Assembly (NCBI GenBank): GCA_900557285.1
Contig: USSJ01000033.1
Coordinates: forward strand, 1-8,788
DNA length: 8,788 nt
Direction of reading: 5' to 3'
From: an uncultured Clostridia bacterium
GTDB lineage: Bacteria > Bacillota > Clostridia > Christensenellales > Borkfalkiaceae
Shown here: positions 1 through 6,009 of the stretch, piece after piece
Position numbering within the stretch: the first letter of the stretch is position 1
Layout: every line of letters starts with the position of its first letter
Notes under the pieces: model-generated
Told to the model about the DNA's origin: nothing
Databases searched by the model: none
Seen by the model: only the letters and a program-made list of their open reading frames with translations
Translations under genes and position numbers: made by a program

Positions 1-23
1 GCCCGCGCAAGTATTGCGCGGGC
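1..23. repeat. Perfect inverted repeat at the left edge, probable terminator stem
   Basis: A 10 bp perfect inverted repeat (GCCCGCGCAA at 1-10 against TTGCGCGGGC at 14-23) encloses a 3-base loop. No T-run follows on the plus strand; any T-run for the minus strand would lie outside the window. It could be a second terminator behind the dxs-popT operon or one for a neighbouring gene off the left edge. The structure is seen; its role is inferred. Confidence 0.55.
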
Positions 24-36
24 GCATCTTGCAGGC

Positions 37-77
37 AAAACAGACAGCCGTCGGCAATTTTGCCGACGGCTGTCTGT
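37..77 (-). terminator. Probable intrinsic terminator of the dxs-popT operon
   Basis: A perfect 17 bp stem (40-56 pairing with 61-77) has a 4-base loop (57-60). Read on the minus strand the stem ends in a run of four T (positions 40-37), so the U-tract is short. It lies about 100 bases past the stop of the DUF368 gene, with only AT-rich sequence between. The plus side lacks an immediate T-tract, and the only genes running towards it here are on the minus strand. Confidence 0.7.
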
Positions 78-174
78 CCCTGTTTTATCAAATTTTTACT
101 TCATCCCTTTATCCGATCATTCATATCTCTTACAGACAAATTTATAAAATTTTTATAAAAAACTTTCCCTGTTT

Positions 175-1308
175 TCAGATTTTCTTTTTACGTTCGTAGC
201 GCACGAACAGATAGCTGATCGCCGCCCCTACCAAGAACAATACGATTCCCAACCCGAGATCGAGCGCGAAGGATGCGCCGCCTGCCCAGATTTGGTATAC
301 GGCGTACACTTCGGGATTGAAAAACATGGTCAGGATAGATGCGAGCGACAAACCGCAGATGCAGAAAAACGAAGTCTTTTTATGGCGTTCAAAAAGTTTG
401 GTAAGCCCTTTGGAAAAACTGATCAATCCCGCCAAAAATCCGACGCCAAGGCACGCATACACGGCAAAAACGGCAGGATCCGCCTGCCAATAGGTCAGAC
501 TGACCGAATCCATGATCGGCTGGAAATATCCCGCGATCATGAGGACCGCCGTAGCGGAAAGACCCGGCACGACCTGCGTGATCGCCACGATGTAACCGAG
601 GATCAAAAACAAAATATAATGATACCACGAAAGTCCCTGCAGAGCGCGTTCGCCCGTATCGGCGAGCGTGGAAACAAGGCAGACCGCCACGGGAATGATA
701 AATCCCACCGCGAACAATCCCAGATTTTTCGCCGTTTTCTTTTCCGAACGCACCTCATCCAGCACGGCGGGATAGGCGCCCAGCATGAGCCCCGCAAACA
801 GCGCGATGACCGTAAACGGGCTGACATCCAAAAGATAGCGCACGGCAAAAAATCCGAGCGCAAACCCGATGACGACCCCCACCGCGATCGGAAGCAGAAA
901 ACGCACGCATTTTCCGAATTTTTTCAGAATATTCCCGAGCGCGTACAAAAGTTTTTCGTACAGGCGGAAAATGATCGCCACGGTCGATCCGCTCACACCC
1001 GGCACGATGATCGCAAGACCTATGAAGAAACCCAAAAGCCCGCCCTTGGCGGCTTCTTTTCCGTTTTTATAGCGAAGATCCGGTTCTTTTTCCGCCGAAA
1101 TCTCCTGCACGGCGGCACAACCCCCGCCGCTTTTCTTTTCTGTATTTTCAAAGGAGCTCTCTGCCGCTCCCTCGTTTGCGGGAATTTCCGCACTCCCCGT
1201 TTTCTCCGCCGCATTTTGAACGTTCTGCGGCAAATTTTCGGGTACGTTCCCCTGGTTTTGTGTCGAATTTTTCTCTTCCACGATCGGCTCCGTTTGAGGA
1301 TGTTCCAT
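175..1308 (-). CDS. popT: DUF368 membrane protein, undecaprenyl phosphate translocase PopT family
   Basis: Predicted polytopic membrane protein of 377 residues. The DUF368 family has been shown to act as undecaprenyl phosphate flippases (PopT), which return the lipid carrier of cell-wall synthesis to the cytoplasmic leaflet. The sequence shows the family's duplicated signature: IVPGVSGST (residues 101-109), followed by an arginine and YEKLL, and VVPGLSATA (246-254), followed by YFQPIMDS. About eight hydrophobic segments run from residue 90 to 369, ending in a basic tail (YERKKKI). Residues 1-88 form a hydrophilic, Glu/Asn/Ala-rich extension that is not part of the usual core. The ATG begins 4 bases after the dxs stop with no good ribosome binding site, so translation is probably coupled to dxs. 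Family assignment is firm; substrate is inferred from family. Confidence 0.82.
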   Translation of the reverse strand: MEHPQTEPIVEEKNSTQNQGNVPENLPQNVQNAAEKTGSAEIPANEGAAESSFENTEKKSGGGCAAVQEISAEKEPDLRYKNGKEAAKGGLLGFFIGLAIIVPGVSGSTVAIIFRLYEKLLYALGNILKKFGKCVRFLLPIAVGVVIGFALGFFAVRYLLDVSPFTVIALFAGLMLGAYPAVLDEVRSEKKTAKNLGLFAVGFIIPVAVCLVSTLADTGERALQGLSWYHYILFLILGYIVAITQVVPGLSATAVLMIAGYFQPIMDSVSLTYWQADPAVFAVYACLGVGFLAGLISFSKGLTKLFERHKKTSFFCICGLSLASILTMFFNPEVYAVYQIWAGGASFALDLGLGIVLFLVGAAISYLFVRYERKKKI

Positions 1309-1312
1309 AATT

Positions 1313-3103
1313 TTACGGCTGTTCGCTGAACGCCCTGATTTTTAAAGCGAGGTCGTTTGCGGAAAGGCGGCAATCCTGCGCCTGTTCTTCCGCAGTGGCG
1401 TGCGGAATAAATTTATTCTCCGCGCCCATGATCTTCAGCCGCACGGGCTGCGCGCAGGAGGCGTAATATTCGGCAACCGCCGAACCGAATCCGCCGCTCA
1501 GATACCCCTCTTCAAAGGTAATGATCTTCTTATCCGCGATCTCGCGCAGAATGCGCTCGTCCAGCGGTTTGATCGTACGGCAGTTGACGATCCTGCAATC
1601 GGTTCCGCTCCGCTTTTTCGCTTCCAGCGCACGCGCCACGGCACGCGCGCCGCTCGCCAGCACGACGACGCCGTCGCCGTCCGAAAGCGTTTCCCAGCGA
1701 TAATAATCCCCGATCTTCTGGCGGCTCCCCAGATTGGGCGCGTACCCGTTCGGATACCGTATCGCGCAGGGTACTCCCAAACTTTTTGCGTAGTCGAACA
1801 CGTCCGCAAGTTCCGCGCAGTCCTTGGGCGCAAAAATACGCAAGTTCGGCACCGAACGCAGAGCCGAAAGCTCAAAAAGTCCCTGGTGCGTCTTTCCGTC
1901 CGCCCCCACAAACCCCGCACGGTCAATACAGAAAATCACGGGCAGATTCTGCAGGCATACGTCGTGAATGATCTGATCGTATGCCCTTTGCAAAAACGTC
2001 GAATAAATGCAGACAACGGGACGGAGGCCGCCCTTCGCCATGCCCGCCGCCATCGTTACCGCGTATTCTTCGCAGATTCCCGCGTCGAAAAGGCGCGTCG
2101 GAAATTTTTCCGCAAATTCCGAAAGCCCTACCCCGTCCGTCATGGCGGCCGTCACCGCTGCCAGCGCGGGATCTTCCTGCGCGCGCTCGCACAGCAATCT
2201 TCCCAGCGCCACCGAAAAGGAATTTTCACCGCTCGCAAAGTTGCGCGCAACCCCGTGAAAACGCGCAGGATCCGCTTCCGCCGCGTCATATCCCTTGCCT
2301 TTTAAGGTTACCGCATGCAAAAATACGGGTTCGCGCAGCTTTTTGATGTCTGTCAAAACTTCGATCAATTCATGCAGATCGTGCCCGTTGACCGGTCCGA
2401 TGTATTTGAATCCGCACCGCTCGAAAAAGTCGTTTTTATTCAGCCAGCCCTTCAGCGTGTATTTTAGTTTGCGCAGCTTTTTCCCGAATGCTCCCGTTTC
2501 CTTGAACGTGCGGCTCAAAAAGGAATTGAAAGTACGGTACCGCCGCTTTGCCGTCATTTTGGAAAGCGAACGGTACAGCGCCGAATGGTTTTTATCGATG
2601 GACATCCCGTTGTCGTTGAGAACAACGACAAAATTTTCAGGTTTTTTCTCCGTGGCAAAGATCGCTTCCAGCGCCGTGCCGTTTCCCAGCGACGCGTCGC
2701 CGATAAAGGAGATGACTTTGTAATCTTCCCCGCGCACATCCCGCGCCGCGCACATTCCGAGCCCCGCCGCAACCGACGTGCCGCTGTGCCCCGCTATGAA
2801 TGCGTCGTATTCGCTCTCTTCGGGATCGGGAAATCCGCTCACGCCGCCTTTTTTGCGCAGCGTATCCAACGTCCTGCCCGTGATCAGCTTGTGCGCATAA
2901 CTCTGATGCCCTACGTCAAATATCAATTTATCTTTCGGAAAATCAAATACCGAATACAGAGCTACCGTCAACTCCACAACCCCAAGGTTGGAAGACAGAT
3001 GCCCGCCGTTCTCGCGTACCGCTCCCAGCAACTCCTCTCGCAGCTGCCGCGCATATTCCTCCGCACGCTTGCCGTTGCATCCTTTTATTTCATCCGCCAA
3101 CAA
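1313..3103 (-). CDS. dxs: 1-deoxy-D-xylulose-5-phosphate synthase
   Basis: Cytosolic thiamine-diphosphate enzyme that condenses pyruvate with glyceraldehyde 3-phosphate to DXP, the first step of the MEP pathway to isoprenoids. Its 596 residues are slightly shorter than the usual ~620. Visible: GGHLSSNLG with H35 and DVGHQSYAHK with H66 (substrate/cofactor site), the TPP motif GDA (135-137)...NDN (163-165), the transketolase glutamate in ICEEYAVT (E345), YSTFLQRAYDQIIHD (367-381), DRAG..GADGKTHQG (394-408) and a C-terminal transketolase domain from about 470. Two sites differ from E. coli: GDA for GDG, and CEEYA for AEQHA. The start is TTG at 3103, chosen because GAGGTGA (3117-3111) lies 7 bases upstream and the N-terminus fits the family; the ATG at 3111 is out of frame and stops after eight codons. 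First gene of the operon with popT. Confidence 0.96.
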   Translation of the reverse strand: MLADEIKGCNGKRAEEYARQLREELLGAVRENGGHLSSNLGVVELTVALYSVFDFPKDKLIFDVGHQSYAHKLITGRTLDTLRKKGGVSGFPDPEESEYDAFIAGHSGTSVAAGLGMCAARDVRGEDYKVISFIGDASLGNGTALEAIFATEKKPENFVVVLNDNGMSIDKNHSALYRSLSKMTAKRRYRTFNSFLSRTFKETGAFGKKLRKLKYTLKGWLNKNDFFERCGFKYIGPVNGHDLHELIEVLTDIKKLREPVFLHAVTLKGKGYDAAEADPARFHGVARNFASGENSFSVALGRLLCERAQEDPALAAVTAAMTDGVGLSEFAEKFPTRLFDAGICEEYAVTMAAGMAKGGLRPVVCIYSTFLQRAYDQIIHDVCLQNLPVIFCIDRAGFVGADGKTHQGLFELSALRSVPNLRIFAPKDCAELADVFDYAKSLGVPCAIRYPNGYAPNLGSRQKIGDYYRWETLSDGDGVVVLASGARAVARALEAKKRSGTDCRIVNCRTIKPLDERILREIADKKIITFEEGYLSGGFGSAVAEYYASCAQPVRLKIMGAENKFIPHATAEEQAQDCRLSANDLALKIRAFSEQP

Positions 3104-3170
3104 AATCGCATCACCTCGCTGGTACTATCTTACTCGGGATCCTTCAAAATCATACCGTTTTTTCCCTCCT

Positions 3171-3199
3171 ATTGTAAAACATTGGCGCTTCTTTGTCAA
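3171..3199 (-). promoter_or_regulatory. Sigma-A promoter of the dxs-popT operon
   Basis: On the minus strand TTGACA (3199-3194, a perfect -35) is followed by a 17-base spacer and TACAAT (3176-3171, 5 of 6). Transcription should begin near 3165-3162, giving a leader of about 60 bases before the TTG start of dxs. The leader can form a weak stem between its GGUA near 3156 and UACC near 3121. No known riboswitch is recognised in it. Confidence 0.85.
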
Positions 3200-3230
3200 G
3201 ATATTTGCGATTCCGCCTGTTTTCTCTCTT

Positions 3231-3267
3231 GCGCCTTTCGTTTCATGCGAAACGAAAGGCGCTTTTT
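3231..3267 (+). terminator. Intrinsic terminator-like hairpin with no plus-strand gene before it
   Basis: A perfect 14 bp stem (3231-3244 with 3249-3262), a 4-base loop (ATGC) and then TTTTT (3263-3267) form a textbook plus-strand terminator. The minus strand lacks a T-run. No plus-strand gene lies upstream: dxs is on the other strand and its promoter sits 32 bases to the left. It may stop antisense transcription coming out of dxs, or end an unannotated short RNA. Confidence 0.7.
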
Positions 3268-3535
3268 CCTCGCCGCAACTTTTCTTCCCCTTTTATCCGA
3301 AAGTTTTCGCCTTTGCCTATTCTTTTATTTCGTGCAAAACAGAACGCACATTCCTTGCCACTGCTTTCCTTTAACGCAAACGCTTACGCTTTCCGCTGAA
3401 AAATATAAAGCCTGCATTTTTTACATCGCAATTTCCGCGGTTTGCGTTTGCATTCCGTTGAACCGCGCGTTTTTCTGTCGCAACGGCGAATTGCCCGTTT
3501 TGAGGGTGGGTCGCAAGGTTTTTAATGCCGCCTGC
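3268..3535. other. Intergenic stretch without a supported gene
   Basis: This is T-rich on the plus strand. The only open frames are short, start without a ribosome binding site and have unconvincing composition (for example a 70-codon minus frame at 3371-3583 that runs through the rlmI promoter). The 10-mer TTGCGTTTGC occurs at 3442-3451 and again at 3536-3545, where it overlaps the rlmI -35 box. Nothing else is seen. Confidence 0.6.
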
Positions 3536-3564
3536 TTGCGTTTGCGGCGCGTATTTGTTATAAT
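3536..3564 (+). promoter_or_regulatory. Promoter of the rRNA methyltransferase gene, extended -10 type
   Basis: A perfect TATAAT (3559-3564) is preceded by TGT (3556-3558), the extended -10 element. The -35 region TTGCGT (3536-3541) lies 17 bases upstream and matches the consensus only in its first three bases, which an extended -10 can make up for. Transcription would start near 3571, shortly before the AGAGG ribosome binding site at 3584-3588. Confidence 0.8.
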
Positions 3565-3595
3565 AGCGGAGAAAATAAAACAAAGAGGCGAAAAA

Positions 3596-4768
3596 ATGCC
3601 CTACAAAATTTATTTAAAGCGCGGAGAAGAAAAGCGGATCCTGGCGGGACACAGCTGGGTATATGCGAACGAAGTGGCGAAGATCGAAGGGAAAGACAAA
3701 AACGGAGCGCTGGCGGAAGTATGTTCGTTTGACGGGCGGTATATCGGGAAGGGATACATCAATCATTTATCGAAGATATTGGTGCGCGTCTTTATCCGCG
3801 GGGATGAAACGGACGACGAAGAATTTTACAAAAAACGCATAGCGGAAGCGGCGCAGCTTCGGAAAGTTTTATTCGGCGCGGAGAGCGATTGTTATCGGCT
3901 TGTATTTGCGGAAGCGGACGGACTGCCGGCGCTGATTGCCGACCGATACGGGGATTACATTGTTTTGGAACTTCTTTCTTTGGGAATTGACCAGCGGAAG
4001 GAAAAAATCGTGAACGCTTTTGTAACGCTTTTTTCGCCGAAAGGGATCTACCAGCGCGGCGATGCGCCCGTACGGCAGAAAGAGGGACTGCCTTTGGAAA
4101 ACAAGACGCTGTACGGAGAAGTTCCCGACAAAATTTTTGTGACGGAAAACGGACTGAAAATGTGCGTGGACGTAAAGAACGGGCAAAAGACGGGGTATTT
4201 TCTGGACCAGAAAGAAAACAGGTTTGCGGTGCGCAGGTATTGCGGGGGTGCAAAAGTTTTGGATTGTTTTTGCAACAGCGGCGGATTTTCGCTGAATGCG
4301 GCGACGGCGGCAAAAGAAGTGACGGCGCTGGACATTTCGCAATTTGCACTGGATAACGTGGCGGAAAACGCAAAGCTGAACGGATTTACGAATATAAAGA
4401 CGGTCTGCGCGGACGCATTTGAGCAACTGCGCAAATTCCGCGCGGACGGAGAATTGTTCGATACGGTGATCCTCGATCCTCCCGCATTCTGCAAGAGCGC
4501 GGCGGAAGTACAGGACGCGTACCGCGGCTACAAAGACGTGAACATCACCGCCATGAAACTCGTGCGCCGCGGCGGATTTCTGATCACCTGTTCCTGCTCT
4601 CACTACATGACCGCGCCGCTCTTTGAAAAAATGCTGCGCGAAAGCGCGCGCGAAGCGGGAAAGACTGTCAAAATATTGGAAACGCGCGTGCAGGCGCCCG
4701 ATCACCCTGCCCTGCTCGCCGCCGAAGAAACTTCCTACCTGAAAGCATTTTTCCTGCAGATTTTATAA
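3596..4768 (+). CDS. rlmI: RlmI-type 23S rRNA (cytosine-5) methyltransferase, PUA and class I SAM domains
   Basis: SAM-dependent methyltransferase of 390 residues (E. coli RlmI, which makes m5C1962 in 23S rRNA, has 396). An N-terminal PUA RNA-binding domain covers about residues 2-75 (LKRGEEKRILAGHSWVYANE). The catalytic half shows KTGYFLDQKENR (198-209), SAM motif I VLDCFCNSGGFSLNA (221-235), acidic D246, motif IV DPPAF (294-298) and motif VI TCSCS (331-335), whose cysteines include the probable nucleophile. The frame is open far upstream, but ATG 3596 is chosen because it begins the PUA domain, has AGAGG 7 bases upstream and follows a good promoter. It is monocistronic, with a terminator after it. 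Thr and Leu codons change abruptly near 4465. The family is clear; the exact target base is inferred. Confidence 0.9.
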   Translation: MPYKIYLKRGEEKRILAGHSWVYANEVAKIEGKDKNGALAEVCSFDGRYIGKGYINHLSKILVRVFIRGDETDDEEFYKKRIAEAAQLRKVLFGAESDCYRLVFAEADGLPALIADRYGDYIVLELLSLGIDQRKEKIVNAFVTLFSPKGIYQRGDAPVRQKEGLPLENKTLYGEVPDKIFVTENGLKMCVDVKNGQKTGYFLDQKENRFAVRRYCGGAKVLDCFCNSGGFSLNAATAAKEVTALDISQFALDNVAENAKLNGFTNIKTVCADAFEQLRKFRADGELFDTVILDPPAFCKSAAEVQDAYRGYKDVNITAMKLVRRGGFLITCSCSHYMTAPLFEKMLRESAREAGKTVKILETRVQAPDHPALLAAEETSYLKAFFLQIL

Positions 4769-4807
4769 AAACGTTTCTTTCCGACAAAGCAATTTCATAA
4801 ATCAGCG

Positions 4808-4848
4808 TTGCCCGAAGCCGCAAGAAAACGGCTTCGGGCAATTTTTTT
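4808..4848 (+). terminator. Intrinsic terminator of rlmI
   Basis: A 13 bp stem (4808-4820 with 4829-4841), an 8-base A-rich loop and seven T (4842-4848) follow 39 bases after the rlmI stop. The orientation and long T-run fit the plus strand. Confidence 0.92.
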
Positions 4849-4880
4849 CGCCCACGTATCCGAAAAACAGAAAAAAGAAA

Positions 4881-5185
4881 GACAAGCGGACACCGTGACG
4901 GGCAATCAGCAGACAAGCAAACACCGCGACGGGCAAGAAACAGGCAAACAGACACTGCGACGGGCAAGCGACAGGCAAACAGACACTGCGACGGGCAAGC
5001 GACAGGCAAACAAACACCGCGACGGGCAAGCGGCAGGCGTAGCGGAGAACACTGCGACGATCAAAACGGCAGGCAAGTAAACAAAACTGCGGCGGGCAAA
5101 ACGACAGGCAAGCAAACAAAACTGCGACGGGCAAGCGGCAGGCAAACAGAAACCGCGACGGGCAAGCGACAGGTGAAGCGGACGG
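4881..5185. repeat. Degenerate tandem repeat array, about 31 bp units, ten copies
   Basis: Units begin at 4881, 4912, 4940, 4971, 5002, 5033, 5069, 5104, 5138 and 5169 (last one partial). Lengths are 31, 28, 31, 31, 31, 36, 35, 34 and 31 bases. The units at 4940 and 4971 are identical. Each unit is itself built of two 11-mers, GCGACAGGCAA and GCGACGGGCAA, with a 9-base insert such as ACAGACACT between them. Because 31 is not a multiple of 3 and lengths vary by 1-5 bases, no reading frame is kept through the array. There are no unique spacers, so it is not CRISPR. The array is intergenic, between the rlmI terminator and the next promoter. Confidence 0.9.
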
Positions 5186-5287
5186 AAAAAAGCGCAAAAA
5201 TTCTGACGATTTTTTGGTTTTCTTGCGGAAAAGTTTTTCGCGGTTTTTCTTTTGGAATTTACACGTTTTTCTCTGCTCTTTGGTTCA

Positions 5288-5324
5288 ATCGACAACATTC
5301 GACAAAACTTCTGCAAACTCGACG
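5288..5324 (+). promoter_or_regulatory. Possible tandem Spo0A boxes upstream of the 103-residue gene
   Basis: TTCGACA at 5298-5304 is an exact 0A box (reverse of TGTCGAA). ATCGACA at 5288-5294 matches 6 of 7, exactly 10 bases away, and CTCGACG at 5318-5324 matches 5 of 7, a further 20 away, so all three face the same side of the helix. They lie about 75-95 bases before the predicted transcription start. One exact 7-mer is expected by chance in a window this long, and another lies inside feoB, so only the phasing and position argue for function. Confidence 0.3.
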
Positions 5325-5335
5325 ATTTTCTACCG

Positions 5336-5374
5336 TCAACAAAAGTTGAAAGTGTTTGTTGTTTGTAGTATAAT
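5336..5374 (+). promoter_or_regulatory. Sigma-A promoter of the 103-residue gene, with a palindrome over its -35 box
   Basis: TTGAAA (5346-5351), a 17-base spacer and perfect TATAAT (5369-5374) form a strong promoter. Transcription would start near 5381, giving a leader of about 43 bases with an AAAGGAG site. A small palindrome, TCAAC-AAAA-GTTGA (5336-5349), covers the left half of the -35 box and could be a repressor site; that role is inference. Confidence 0.82.
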
Positions 5375-5423
5375 AAAGACATCAAATACGTCTGAAACAC
5401 GCAGACACAAAGGAGTAAATAAA

Positions 5424-5735
5424 ATGTACCAGTTAAAAGTAAAAAATCTTCAAAAAGTATTTTCACAGGAGAACGGAATTTTTAAGACGAGCGATTTTAT
5501 CGATTGTTCGGCACAGGCCCTGAAAGACCTGCCCGATTGTGAGATCTCGAAAAATCAGGACGGGCTCAGCGTTTCCTTGAACGGCAAAACCACTACGGAA
5601 AAAGAGTTTCTCTCTTTGCTCTCTCGTGCATTGCAGGATATGTTCGACGCAAAAATCCAGCAAAAAGATTCTGCCCTGCAACTTTGCTTTGCAAACGGCG
5701 CCGATTTCAGAATAGATGTCGTAAAAACTGCCTGA
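5424..5735 (+). CDS. Small protein of unknown function, 103 residues
   Basis: I do not recognise the family. The start at ATG 5424 is well supported: AAAGGAG (5409-5415) lies 8 bases upstream and a strong promoter precedes it, although the frame is open further upstream. The protein is soluble-looking, with no signal peptide or membrane segment. It begins MYQLKVKNLQKVF, with alternating hydrophobic residues suggesting strands, and ends with LQLCFANGADFRIDVV, also strand-like. A probable amphipathic helix (about 58-78, EKEFLSLLSRALQDMFDAKI) lies between them. Three cysteines (28, 39, 88) are scattered and form no metal motif. It sits alone between a repeat array and an RNA-like hairpin, 274 bases before an Xre regulator in the same direction. 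Expression is probable; function is unknown. Confidence 0.72.
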   Translation: MYQLKVKNLQKVFSQENGIFKTSDFIDCSAQALKDLPDCEISKNQDGLSVSLNGKTTTEKEFLSLLSRALQDMFDAKIQQKDSALQLCFANGADFRIDVVKTA

Positions 5736-5780
5736 CTTTGCATAAGCTTCGGCCGTTGCGGTTTTTTGTAAGACCTCTTC

Positions 5781-5821
5781 GCAAAAATACGATTTTCCTT
5801 TCCGTATTGCTTCGTTTTTTT
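5781..5821 (+). terminator. Weak candidate terminator after the 103-residue gene
   Basis: AATACG (5786-5791) pairs with CGTATT (5803-5808), extended by GC/GC across a 3-base bulge. TTCGTTTTTTT follows, ending in seven T (5815-5821). The stem is short and AT-rich, so the call is tentative; a still weaker 3 bp stem before a T-run occurs near 5752-5766. Confidence 0.35.
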
Positions 5822-5892
5822 GCCTGCGGTTTTTCAATAACTCGTTTTATAACTTTTTTCATTGCTTTCTTCATTCGCAACGGCTTTTCCTT

Positions 5893-5924
5893 TTACCGCT
5901 CATCTTTTTATAGATGGGTGGTAA
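5893..5924 (+). ncRNA. RNA hairpin with strand-specific G-U pairs, terminator or leader element
   Basis: The 13-base arms 5893-5905 and 5912-5924 pair fully in plus-strand RNA around the loop TTTTAT. Eleven pairs are Watson-Crick and two are G-U (5898/5919 and 5900/5917). On the minus strand those two become C-A mismatches, so the structure favours plus-strand RNA. The following sequence, TTTCTATTATTG, is only moderately U-rich. It could end the upstream transcript or structure the leader of the Xre gene. Confidence 0.5.
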
Positions 5925-5998
5925 TTTCTATTATTGTAGAATAAATATGTGTTTTATATAGAAATATTTCTTTTCCTGTTGACGTAAAATGATACAGG
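5924..5998 (+). promoter_or_regulatory. Dyad-rich, AT-rich region before the Xre gene, possible promoter and operator
   Basis: Three nested symmetries are seen: ATTTCTAT (5924-5931) against ATAGAAAT (5958-5965), the perfect palindrome GAAATATTTC (5961-5970), and CCTGT (5975-5979) against ACAGG (5994-5998). A -35-like TTGACG lies at 5979-5984, but no good -10 follows at 17 bases; TTGTAG (5934-5939) with TATAGA (5957-5962) is a weak alternative with a 17-base spacer. Xre proteins often repress their own promoters, so operators are plausible but unproven. Confidence 0.35.
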
Positions 5999-6009
5999 GA
6001 TAGAAAGCA

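Noticed and set aside
292..1329. Plus-strand open frame of 345 codons opposite the DUF368 gene
   Set aside because: It is the antisense shadow of a clear membrane protein. Its product is Arg/His/Asp-rich without motifs, and it has no promoter or ribosome binding site.
1400..2305. Plus-strand open frame of 301 codons opposite dxs
   Set aside because: It is an antisense shadow of dxs, strongly Arg-rich, with no family features.
3130..3153. Seven-codon leader peptide gene before dxs on the minus strand
   Set aside because: Its AGGAGGG lies upstream of or at the predicted transcription start, so the mRNA would lack the site. There is no run of regulatory codons and no attenuator after it.
2585..3595. 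Upstream extension of the methyltransferase reading frame
   Set aside because: The frame stays open by chance through dxs antisense and the intergenic region. The promoter, ribosome binding site and PUA domain all place the start at 3596.
4881..5185. CRISPR array
   Set aside because: Repeats abut directly and vary inside; there are no constant repeats with unique spacers and no cas genes.
4906..5466. Minus-strand open frames of 113, 131 and 186 codons through the tandem repeats
   Set aside because: The frames exist only because the repeat lacks stops. Unit length is not a multiple of 3 and varies, so the peptide changes register from unit to unit, and no ribosome binding site is found.
5463..5837. 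Minus-strand open frame of 124 codons over the 103-residue gene
   Set aside because: It is antisense to a gene with a strong promoter and ribosome binding site, and has no start signals of its own.
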